Shown here: piece after piece, positions 14,401 through 26,400 of the stretch
Layout: each line of letters opens with the position of its first letter
Numbering within the stretch: the stretch's first letter is position 1
Origin: Puffinus mauretanicus
Taxonomy: Eukaryota; Chordata; Aves; Procellariiformes; Procellariidae
Length of the DNA stretch: 64,000 nt
Assembly (NCBI GenBank): GCA_023333565.1
Contig: JAJKFH010001106.1
Coordinates: 62,001-126,000, forward strand
Direction of reading: 5' to 3'
The notes under the pieces: model-generated
Told to the model about the DNA's origin: nothing
Seen by the model: only the letters and a program-made list of their open reading frames with translations
The model's database searches: none
Program-made: the position numbers and the translations under genes

Positions 14401-17400
14401 TTGCATGAATGGTTAAGGAAAGCAATAGGTGTCTCCTGAAAAGGAACGGAAAGAAATTGGCGTATTTAGCCCAGCAACAGAAAGGTCTACAGGGGATTTG
14501 GTGTCTCCATTAATAAAAACATTCAGAAGGGGGGAACAAGGGGTTACATATTGAGGAGGGGGAAGAATAGTTTAATTTAAAGGCTAACTGTAGCATAAAA
14601 TCAATGCTTAAAAACTGTTTGTGAATAAAATGGGCTGGAACCAGAGATGAAAGTTTGTTTCTCTGCAAGTTTCTCTTAGGTAGTAGAGTGTACAATCCTT
14701 CCTTTCCAGGACCTTCAGGGAATTCTGTTTCACGAATCTCTTGATATTTCAGGGCCCTGGGTGTGGGTAATGACCAGATCCTCTTCATTCTTCCTATCAC
14801 AGTTTATTACTGGGTGTTGGGAAGTGTTTGTTGCATGGGAACGTGTGGACTAGATGCTTTTTGGTCATTCCTGATTTAAACATATATTATTCCGTGGTTA
14901 TCACAGTCACAGAAGAGTGTATTTGATATTCTTCCACATCCCATGTTTAAAATCATTCTGCAGCTTTTACCTTTTGTGAATTTTAGTTAACTATTTTTAA
15001 GCTGTAATTTTTTTTTTCCAGTTTAATGATGGTTTTCCTCCCTCATGACTACCAGTAAACGAACTGTAGGAATGTTTTCCTCACACTGAAGGGAGCTGAA
15101 AACCTTCAAATCTCTCAAATCTGTCCACTGATTTTTATATCATCCCATTCATCACCATCCTTGATCATCTCTCCAAACGTTTAAAAATAATGTTGGAAGA
15201 ACCATTTTTAGTGTGTTCTCGATACCTGTTCAGACCAGGTGTTAGTCTAAATGCTTCAGGCAGCAGCAGCAAGATGGTGATGTTCGTCACCAAACTGAGA
15301 ATGAACTTTGCTTTCTTTCCTCTTGCAGGTCCTCCAGAGTCGTGGGGTTGTTGGCTCACTCTCCAAGAGATGTCCCAACTCGTCTTGTGCTCAGTGTTTC
15401 AACAGTCACGGAGCTCTGGGAAATGGAGTCAATCTATAGAGGGTCAGGTAAGTGTCATATTTTACTATGACATGGTTTTGCGAAGTTTTTTTTTATTCAT
15501 AGCATTTTATACCCTCCCTGGATATAAAATAATTAAAATCAAAATTAACAAAAACAGCAATGAAAAAAAAAAACTTTCCAAAGCCATGCATACATAGTAA
15601 AACACAGCACTTACTGACCCTCTATAGGCTGGCTTCATGCTGGGGCATCACTTGGAGTGAGAACCAGTGCTCTGCCACTTTAGGAGACCTGAAATGGGGG
15701 GAAAAAAAGTAAGTTTAAGTTATGTTTTTTTATGGACACTTCTGAAATTCCTTTTATCCATTTTTGAGTCATTTAAAAAAACAGCAACTGTGCTTGTGGT
15801 TTAAAAATGGTAAATTATGTAAGGTTTTTTCCCATACACCGTGGCTACTTCTGAATCACATGCTTATTTGTTATGCTACAGTATTGCTAATCTGCAGTCT
15901 CTGCACTTCAGCTGTAAAGGAAAGTTAAAATGAGAGAGAAAGAGAGAGAATGATCATTTGGTACTGTAAAATGCAGTATATAGCTAAAACAGAACTCCGT
16001 AACGCAGTTGTGGACTCTCTGTTTTAGCTTGGATGGTCATGAATATTCTTGATAAAAGCAAAATTTGCACATCGACTTGAGAGTTTTGACCATTGTAAGG
16101 TTGTATCTCAGGGAAATGAAGACATTCTGGGCAATATATCCATCCTGCCCTTCCTTTTCTTTATCCAGTAAGGGAAAGGTTTTTGAGATAGGGCATTTGG
16201 AACAGAAAATCTAAAATTGTCCTTCCAAATTGGCACAAGGGGTGGTGTTACTGAGCGTCAGTTGACAATGACTGATACCTGCCTTTTGTTATCAAATCAG
16301 ATTTTTTTCTTATTTGAATTCACCTGCTGCTGGCCAGTATGATAATGTCCTCTAACAAGTGTTTTTAAAGGTAGGCAGTTGGGTGAAGTTTTTGAGAGTG
16401 AATGCGTTCCACATTTTCAATGCAGTGGAATTTTGACATTCAGTTTAAAACAGACAGGGTCTAACCCCAGCAATTGAGAGGTGGTTACCATGAATGTTTA
16501 CTTTTTTTTTCCTTCCCCTTTTCTTTTTTTTTAATAAGAAGAGGCCCTGAGCTTTTTGCAAAGGTAAGCTGAAGGTATTGCAAGTTACTGAAATAATGGT
16601 TGTGTAATGCAGTAATACAAAACTCCATCTAGGGAAAATTGTGACAAACTACCTGTGCTAAAAGTTTTCTTGCTCTTTGAAGGGAAGACCTCCATCTTCA
16701 AGTGCTGTCTCCTGATACAGACACTGTGGGGGATTACTTACTGTGCAAATAATACAGACGAAATTAGATCCTTCTCTTTCATATCACACATTCTTTAATT
16801 TACGCTGGCATTTATGTGCAGAAGGGCTCCAGTCAGCAAGAAGAAGCTAACTCGCGCTCTCTCTCTTTGTTGCAGTACACCATGTTTATGTGTTGCGCGA
16901 TTCTGATCACCATTGTGCAGTACTGTAACTTCTGCCAGCTTAGCTCCTGGATGAGATCTCTGTTGGCAACCGTAGTAGGAGCAGTGCTGCTCATTCTGCT
17001 CTACATCTCCTTGTGTCCAGACAGGTGAGCATCACGCCTTAGCACTCATAGACCGTGTTTTAGATGAACAAACTTGGTTTTCTCCGCCAGTGAAGTGAGG
17101 GTCTAGTGCATGGGATTTTAGTATCTGCCATGAATTTCTCCAGCATCTCAAACTTAATAATTTGATTTGGGAAGAGTTCTGCATTTTTTTTGAAGGATTT
17201 CAGGACAATATCTGAGGGGCCCTTTTCTGTGATCTATGTTGAAATGGCACTCTGTCCTCAGCTGATGTGTTTCTAGGGCACACTTATACTTACCAGACCC
17301 ATAGAATTGCCTGTCACTGATTGTTTGAAAATCTATTTCATTGAGAAATTTCTGAGGCATTTGGTGGTGCCAGAGAGCCCAGTTGTTCCCCCACAGCCCT

Positions 17401-20400
17401 CTGGATATATTTTTGCCCTTAGGAACCATGTATCTTTCTTCCACCTCCTTCCTCAAGGAGTTTTCCACTGTGGAAGGCAGGTGCTTAGATTTAATAGGTT
17501 TCTAATACCCTGTTTCCTTTCTCACTTTCCTGCCTTTTCAGAGGACGCTGCAAGGCAGTAACCAGAGGAATCAAGTTAATGCAGTTTCTGTGCAATAACC
17601 TTAAGGCTTTTCAGTTTTCCCTCTGATAAGCAATTTCCCCCGTAGGAGAACTTGTTTGCAGTATTCTCTTTCTATTTTTTTGCCAAGAGAGTCAAGGGAG
17701 TCCTTCCAGCCATCCACTCCTATTGGCAAAATTTTATAATCAACTTGCACTTCTCAGTGGCTTAAGAAATACCTTAGCCTTTGGCACTCTTACCATAGTG
17801 TGGACTTTGCAAGGACTTCTTATGCTAGATTATTCTAGTTCCTATCAAAAGCCCTTCCTTTTACCTTTCTTCAGAGGCCTGCTGAATCATATGATGAAAA
17901 ACATGAAAAAAACCCAAAAAAAACCAAAAAGAATTTACATGTTTTGTGTGAGTATTTAGCTTTTAATCCCCTCTTCAAGTATCTTCAGTGGTCTCTTTTA
18001 ATCTTGATCTAATTTATATAAAAAAAGATAGGTGAATAAAAGTCACCCCTTAACACATGTTCACATCTGTAATTTGAAGTGGCTGTAGGGATTGTAGGAA
18101 GAAAGTCTTTCCTTGGAAAAAAAAAAAAAAACTTCGAACTGGAGTCAGCTGACGGATGGTTGCTAAATCATATTAGACTAAAGAAAAATCCCTTTCTTGT
18201 CTCTCTGCAGAGCACTCGGGCAAGGAGTGCAGGACAGTTCTTTCTAGCTTCAGTGGAGGGATGTAGTGTTTAGTTTCTGGATGCCTCCCCTTTCTCATCT
18301 TTGATTCGTCTCTTTGGTTTTTGTTGTCCACCTTACCTAACATCGCCTCTCCTCCAGCACACCGAGTGACCCTCTCCCATTAAGAAAGCTGACTTTCCTC
18401 CCGTTGGCTTTTTCCCTTGTAACGCTGACACTCACTGTCCAACCACCAGCTTCACTGAGAAGTTAGCCCCAGGTTTGGTTCTTCAGGGAAGTTAGTGAAG
18501 AGCAAATCCTTGATGTCATTTCTTGACTCCCCAGCTACTCTTCCATAATTCCCCCCAAGCAGAAGTTCTTGCAGCTCATTCAGCTACATGTGTGCTAGCG
18601 TGGCATAGCTAGATGCTGGTGCACGGCAGAGCCTTTTAAAATAGGGTATTAAATGTTTTTGTAGTACCAAAAGTCTTCATACAAAGGCAGGCAGTGAAGC
18701 CAGATCATGAAAAAGGTATCATAGTGCTTGACATTCCCTTGAGTGATCGTTGGAACAGACCTCTGTGCATCCATGTCAAAGGCATTTTGTCACAGAAGAA
18801 AATCGGAAGGTTTGGTGCCATAATTGTAACTCCTAATTCCTTATTCAAAGACAAAATTTTAGAACAAATTATATGTGTGATTACTAAATCAGCTTGTGCA
18901 TAAGCTCTGTATTAAGACTTTGTGCAGAAAGACAGTCCCAAAACTTGGGATTTTCTCTGCATTTCGACTTTATTAAGGGACTGGGAAAGGCTGTTCCCAA
19001 GCAGAGAGGTGGAGACCTTGCTATTGCATCAATTCATAGCATCAGCTTTTGCTGACTACTAAAGGGGTGGTATGAATGTTAAAGAAACATTATCTTCAGA
19101 AATTTTGCTAATGATGGCATATTTTCACCTGTGGTTTGAGAAGCGGTGAAATACAGAAATCATGGAATATGTTGTTATTTCATCTTTTAAAAATAAATAT
19201 TTAAAGTAATATACAAAGCTGTTCAACTGCAGCTCTGAAAAAGTGATTTATAGAATTGATCATGAACAAAAATAATACAAGGTTGAGTTAGTGAGACCCA
19301 TAACTTTTGTTTGTTAATAATAACTTTTTTGTTCCTCTCTTATCATTAGTCTGGATAATATTTGTTGTCACAGTGGTAATTGCAGCTTTGTATGCATCAC
19401 AGGCAAATCTATTCTGCAGATTTCTTTACTACTTTTTCCAAAAGTAACTAATCCTGAGAGTTGTAATACTTGATTGCGGTAGAGAAATTGTAATGCAAGT
19501 AAACACAAAAATTGCTTGAAGTATGTACTTATTTTCTGTAACGGCATTTTCTAAAATAGGCTTTATATTTATTTGGGGTTTTTTGGCTTTGGGGGGGTTG
19601 GGGTTTTTTTATTTTGTTTTGTTTTTAAATCTTTGTATTGTGTGGTCAGATAAGGTGAAGGCATAACTGGGTTTTAGAGTTCTGAAATTGCTTTTGCATG
19701 TTTCCAAGGTAAGAGTGGATTGTTTAACAATTACTCGTTCCAGGCATCGTCTTGACTTGCATTATCATCAGTTACCCTTTAGAGGTGTTTGCATCTCTGT
19801 GTCTGACTGTGGTTGCTTCTTCCAAGCAAAAAGTGAAGATAAGTCACGTTCAAACAAAGTTTGTCTGAAGCTGATCAAGCGTGCAATGCAATTATTGGTC
19901 CTCCGGTCTACATAATAGAAAAGTTTAAAATGCTAACTGAGGTTCTGGCAGAATGCTTTAACTTTTCTTCTGATATCAATGTGTTTTTATTTCAGCTCCA
20001 TGGAAACTTTTCATCTAGATTTGGCACAGAACTTTAGGTAAGCTATATATAAAATTACCATCTTTATGTTTAGGGATAGAAATGTTTTCAGCCAATTACA
20101 TGTAGCAAAACTTTGCATCCATAGTAATACACTTGGGAATTCAACAAATTGGTTCAGCAAGTTGCGTTTAAGCTCTTAATTTCCTTTACAGAGGACTTGG
20201 GTATGACCAAAAATCATCAGAGAGCTGATGCTGCAGTCACTGAGTTGTGTAATGCTATTTTCTTTTTAAATGTGTTTTCTAGGAAATAGAACTATGGAGG
20301 AGCTATATAAAATAGCATCTGTTTTTCTAGCAGTAGCAGTTTTTAAAGCATTATCTGTACATCATGAGCTATTTATTTGATTTCCTTGGTTTGCACCATT

Positions 20401-23400
20401 CAGAAGTGTACTGAGTTGGATGCTATCCACAGCTGGCCAGGTGAGAATTCCCTGCGGTAGGGGAAGTTCAGCTGAAAAAGCTGACTGTGAAGCCAGCTGC
20501 CTTCCCTGGGATGGAGACATGCTGGCAATGTCGGTCTGGGTGCTGTCCACCACCCTGAGGTCACTTAGGCAGAATAGCAAGTCATATTGTTGAGAGCAAA
20601 TGAAAATTTAGCCCCCAGACTTTTAAACAAACAAACAAAAATTTTTTTCTGGGTTATTAGTAGCCTCTTATAAATAAACATGTTAAAGATTCACTCTGAT
20701 TATTTCAGTGTTGAATTTCTCACGGTTTTATTGCAAGTTTTGCAATACCATTTTTAAAGTGTTTTTATTGGTCTTTGTTATTAGAAAAGTATGTGTTTGC
20801 TAATTACAAATTTGGGAGCAATACTGGGGCGATGTTGTACTTGATTGAACTAATGACCCTGTGAATATGTGACTCAGTAATTCATCTAAACAAATGTGTG
20901 TTCAGGAGCATGTTCCTTTTACTGGGAGTATGTATCAAAACAAAATTACTTTTTAAAAAATGTCATCTGCATGATAACATCTACATGCTAGGGTAGTTCA
21001 GGAAACGTGTGGGTTTTAGGTACAGAGAGATGGTAACTGTGCTTTCATGTTAGATATTTATTCACCAAGAAGTTAGCACTTACTACAGTGTTGGGGTTTT
21101 GGTTGTTTGGGTTTTTTTTCCCTACATGGGTTTTCCTTTCTGTATGGCTTTGATTCATGAAAGATAGCTTCATTTTCATAACAGAATTCCCGTTCACTAG
21201 ATCCAGAATGGAAAGTTAAAGCCAAAAGAACAGAGGCGGCTTGATTTTTTTGGTAAACTAAAACACTGAAGGGAATTTGCTGAAATGTACAAAATATTAA
21301 AGGGTGGTGAGCACTAGAAGTAATGTCTTAGGATTAGCCTGAGTTTGGATCCTGAGTGGTTTATTATTAGTTTGTGAAATCGCCAAACCTTCTGTGTTGC
21401 TCAGAATTACAAATGTCTTGCCCAGCGCTGACAACAGCTTAGCAGGCTCCTGACCAGCTGCTAATCACTAATAAATAATTCATTCTGCCTTAAATAATTG
21501 ACAACCCCATCTTCCGTTCAGTGTCTATTTCTACGTCATCATTTATTAGAAATCTGGCAAAAAATTAGCTATCAAGCATTGTTTGCATGCAAATATTTTT
21601 CTTCCATAAAAATATCATATAACTTCTAACTCAGGACAAATAAAGGTAAAAGCGGATAAGAAACCGAACCATGCTGAAGCTGTTACTGCAAACAGGCGTG
21701 GAGCGCTCTCTGCCTGCTTTGCAAATCCTAGCTTGTGATTTAAATACCAAATAAGGCAGCGATGAAAATGTCTGTCTCATTAAACATTTCTAAACTTCAT
21801 TTTAAACTTTTTATTAGAGATGTACTAGATTTACACTTTGACTGTCATTCCTTCAGTTGGGCAAAAAATGCCTGTACATCGTGCGTGTGTTAATACTACA
21901 TAGCACTGCCCTTTCTGCGTGTCGGCAGCAGTTTTGTCGGGTTAGTTGGTCACTGTCTCTGTTTCAATGCAGGACCTGTATCAGTCCCGCGTGATCTCTG
22001 TTAACGGTCCAGATTCCACTGATCTGAAGCTGTCCAAACTTATAAATTGACACCACACTTCTATGTGTTGGAAGCTAAAAGAGTTAATCCTATTCTGTTT
22101 CTACCATTAATTTGCTACAGAATTTGGCTTCTCTTTTCAGGGCTCTTTTAATGTACATTGTTGAATACCGCAGTTCTAGGGTTCTGTGCAAACAGAATTT
22201 CCCCTTTCTCCTGGCGAAGGACTAATAAAAAGTTGAAACTCCCTTATCCTAACAAACTTTTCTGCTGTTCCTTTCTCGCTGAAATAAATATATAAAAAAG
22301 GTTCCTTGCTCACCCAGTCAGCACAAAAGCTTTTCCTGTGTTCTAAGAGGGCTAGACAAACGTATTTGTTTTGCATGCCTTTAATGAGGTTATTCCCTTT
22401 TCTTGATCAAGAATTGAGATAGTTATTAATGTTGCATGGGAAGAGAGATACTATTAATGGTAATGAAGTCTTAGCACAAAGTTCATCTCTGGACTGTCCA
22501 CGCTATGCTCAATAAATCAAAATATGGAATTTGCCTTGTTTTCCAGACAGACCAGTTCTTCAGCCCAAAAGAGATATGACCATAAACTTGGTCTTTTAAG
22601 CAGGAAATATTTCTCGTTTTCATCCATTTCTTATCTCGGAGCAGGTAGGGTGTATCATTTTCCAGTTTGTGACTGCTGGAGGAGGAACGGTGATAGGCCA
22701 TTTGAAGACTAAAATCACTTGATGGTAGGGGGGTTTTTTAGATGCATCCACTACATGTTCTTCATTGAAAGCAGCTGTTTGATTTCCCCTTTCCACACTG
22801 TTCCGCCATTGCATTCTTTTTTAAGATTAAGCAGGCATGCATCCTCTTTAAATATAGCAAGATATCCAAATCCAAACATAGGTTACTGGCTCAGAAGCAA
22901 AATGGCTTTCCAAAAATCTTTGTAAGTGGAAAGCCATTATCTTTATGATTTGTGATCAAGCCAAAGGAGATTCTATCTCCGGAGCTCTCACTTGTTCCAT
23001 ATTCAACACACAGCCTGGATGAAGATGCCAAGTTAATAGTTAGGCGTCTGTGCCAGGAAGCACTTCACCAGTGTGAATTAAAGGAACATTGTCGGCTTAA
23101 GATTTCAATCTGAATGATTTTTAAAATCAGTTTTCTGCTGCAGCACCTCATAAAAAGTAGAGCTTAAAAAGATTTGCGGGTGTGTGATCCTTTCTGTTAT
23201 AGGTGTGTGGGGTTTTTGCTTTTCATTCTAAAGGGTAGCTTCAGGTCATCTTTGCTAACTGACTGTGTAAGGTGATTTATAATCCTGTAGGTCCTGTAAC
23301 CTCGTTGCTGCAACGTCCAGAAATTTGATTTTCAAATGAGTAAGATGTAACTGCTCCCTCCTTCAGGCTGGCATCATGGCTTTTTGTACTAGTGCTTGTA

Positions 23401-26400
23401 GCCGTCGCATCGTGATCAAAAATGCCTGCTCTGGAAAAGATACTGTACCTTCTTTTTTGAGATACTAACCCATTACCTTTTTAATGAAATCAGGTCAGCT
23501 TACAAGTGAGTCACTCATTTCACATGCAGTTCTCTAAGGTTGTACGCCCACATGGGAAACAAGGTCAGGCCAGCGCTTGAGGAGATGATTGAGAGCTCGC
23601 AGATGCCAGTACTTCAGGAGTGGTGAACGGGAGGCAGCAGGTTTTTCTTAAAAGGCAGATCTTGAGTTCAACATAAGCCACTTTTTGTAACGTAAAATTT
23701 GTGGTGCTTGCCTAATTCATTTAAGAGAATTAAAGTACTGTGAGGAGTATTTTGTACAATAAACTGTAAATAAAAAGCCTTTAATGACTTAAATAAATCC
23801 CCGTGGCAGGGATGTTTGATGTTAGAGCAGATTATCTGGATCAAACTCGTACTCTCGAAGGAGTAACATGTCATTGCTCAGATCCTCTAGCAGATCTCTT
23901 CCCACAAGATAACGGAAAATAATGAACTGTTCTGAAAAGAACCCGAATTGTGCTCCTTAATCGAGATTCATTCCTCACCTTCTCCAGCTTTATTTATTCT
24001 CGAAGATCTTTTCTCTTACTTATCCTCCCCTCATTTTGTTTTACAAGCCCATCAAACTGGGAGGACATTCTGCCACCTGCAAAACAGGTAGCAAGGATTG
24101 TATTTCAGGAATTGTTACCGTTCTAGTCATTAATAACTTAGCCTTTGTCTTAGTCTCTGGCTTGTCTTTCTAGGGAGAAGATGAATAGGTTCATACCAGA
24201 GGTTCTGTTCGGAAAAGTAGTTGTAAGGGAGAAAGGAAGGAGTCTTAGTACAGCAACGCACCAGCAATTACAGGAACCTGATTGTAGGGATGTGCGGGAC
24301 AACCAGGGGATCAGGCCCAGCCAGCACGGGTTCATGGAAGGCAGGTCCCGCTTGACCAACCTGATCTCCTATGACCAGGTGACCCACCTCATGGGTGAGG
24401 GAAAGGATGTGGATGTGGTCTACCTGGACTTCAGTAAAGCCTTTGACACGGTCCCATGGCATTCTCCTAGAGAAGCTGGTGGCTCACGGCTTAGACAGGC
24501 ACTCTGCTGGGTAAAAAACGGCCAGGAGTTTTGGTGAATGGAGGAATCCAGTTGGCGGCCGGTCACGAGCGGTGTTCCCCAGGGAGCACTGACTGGGGCA
24601 GACTGACGGTGATATACTCTGCAGGGGGGGGACAGGGGTGCTGGAGAAGGCAGAGGTGGGAGGCGGGCCAGCCATGTATGGGAGGTTCACAGCGGGGGCA
24701 CTCAGCACAGGGGCCACAACTCCCAAACAGGGGGGGTTGGGAAAGCAAAGAGGTGAAAGGAGCAGGAAAAGGCTGGGGGGTTGTTTGACGGCCTGGAGTG
24801 GAGGTGGGTGCAGGGTGGCCAGAAGATGGCGGTGTGGGCCTGTATCAGAACTGGTGTGGCCAGCAGGAGCAGGGAGGTGATCGTGCCCCGGTACTCGGCA
24901 CTGGTGAGGCCGCACCTCGAATCCTGTGTTCAGTTTTGGGCCCCTCTCTACAAGAAGGACATGGAGGTGCTGGAGCGTGTCCAGAGAAGGGCAACGAAGC
25001 TGGTGAAGGGCCTGGAGCACAAGTCTGATGGGGAGCAGCTGAGGGAACTGGGATTGTTTAGAAGAGGAGGCTGAGGGGAGACCTCATCGCGCTCTACAAC
25101 AACCTGAAAGGAGGTTGTGGCGAGGGGGGTGTTGGTCTCTTCTGCCAAGTAACAGCAATAGGACGAGAGGAAATGGCCTCAGGTTGCGCCAAGGGAGGTT
25201 TAGACTGGACATTAGGAGAAATTTCTTTACTGAAAGAGTGGTCAGGCCTTGGAACAGGCTGCCCAGGGAAGTGGTGGAGTCACCATCCCTGGAAGTATTT
25301 AAAAGACGTGTAGATGAGGCCCTTAGGGACGTGGTGTAGTGGGCATGGTGGTGTTGGGTTGACGGTTGGACTGGATGATCTTAGAGGTCTTTTCCAACCT
25401 TAATGATTCTACGATTCTATGATTCTGTGAGTTGGGAGTAATCTCCTTTCATTCTTCTCTAGTGTTTTTTTTAATATCAAACCAATAAAATGAATATACC
25501 TTCATTTCTCTTGGGAGTAGTATATTTATGGTTGAAAACAAAAGGAGTGATTTCCAACATAATATGTGGTCTTAGCTTTAATCTGAAATTCAACTTGTAA
25601 GCTCTCTATTGTAAATATTTTACTTACAGGAAACTTTTTCTTCTGTAGGCTTACTACGATAAAAGCTAGTAGATACAAACAAAGACCATAGCACATGCAA
25701 ATATTTTCAGAGATTGTGCACATTCATCTGTTTCACAACTGTGCTATGTTTTTGCTTCATCACGCTTTTCTGTCAATCAAATATTTGAGAATTAATGTTC
25801 AGAAAAAGAAACTGGGTCCGTAATATAGCTCAATTGCTAAAATGTCCACTTTGATTTCAGAAGTGGAAGTGTGTCCCCCATGGACATAAAGAAACAAATT
25901 GAACTTAGAAATACAGAAACAAATTTAGTCTTCTCTTCTTGAGCTGTTGCTACAGTTGTGCTTTGAGTTTTAATCTCTTTTGCTAACATACCTTCATAAG
26001 AGAAATACAGATAGACACTGAGATACGGATTGCCTTTCTATTTTTCAAGGAGAAAGGTTGATGTGATGCTTTGCCTTATCAAACCATCTCTTAGCTTGAA
26101 AAACTCCAGCATGTATCTGCTTATATCAAATCTTGAGCTTTGGCATAGTTTTACAGAAAAAATTGCAGTTAAGTGACTCCAGAAATGACTGCATGCCAAT
26201 CTGTCTGGGTTTAGACTTAGCTTCTAGGATTGCATAGGTGGTATCTTCTCAGATTAAATTGGTGTCTTTGCATCTCTTCAGAAAGTTGAGATTGTAGACT
26301 GCAGATGTCTCCTTGTTAAGGGCGGTTTGGCACTGGAAGCATCCTCCATCAGTGCTTCATAATCTGCACAGGCAGTCAACGAATTGTCAAAAGGATTTGA

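Larger units (their letters stand above)
13887..16875 (+). other. ADCY9: ADCY9 intron containing a palindromic MITE and a cryptic exon
   Basis: The intron runs from GTAAGT to CTTTGTTGCAG. Its notable content is the palindromic hAT-like element at about 15393-15666 and an exon-like segment at 15329-15447 that borrows a donor site from it; both are described separately. A purine tract of GAGA type lies near 15932-15948. No other coding sequence was recognised. Confidence 0.85.
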
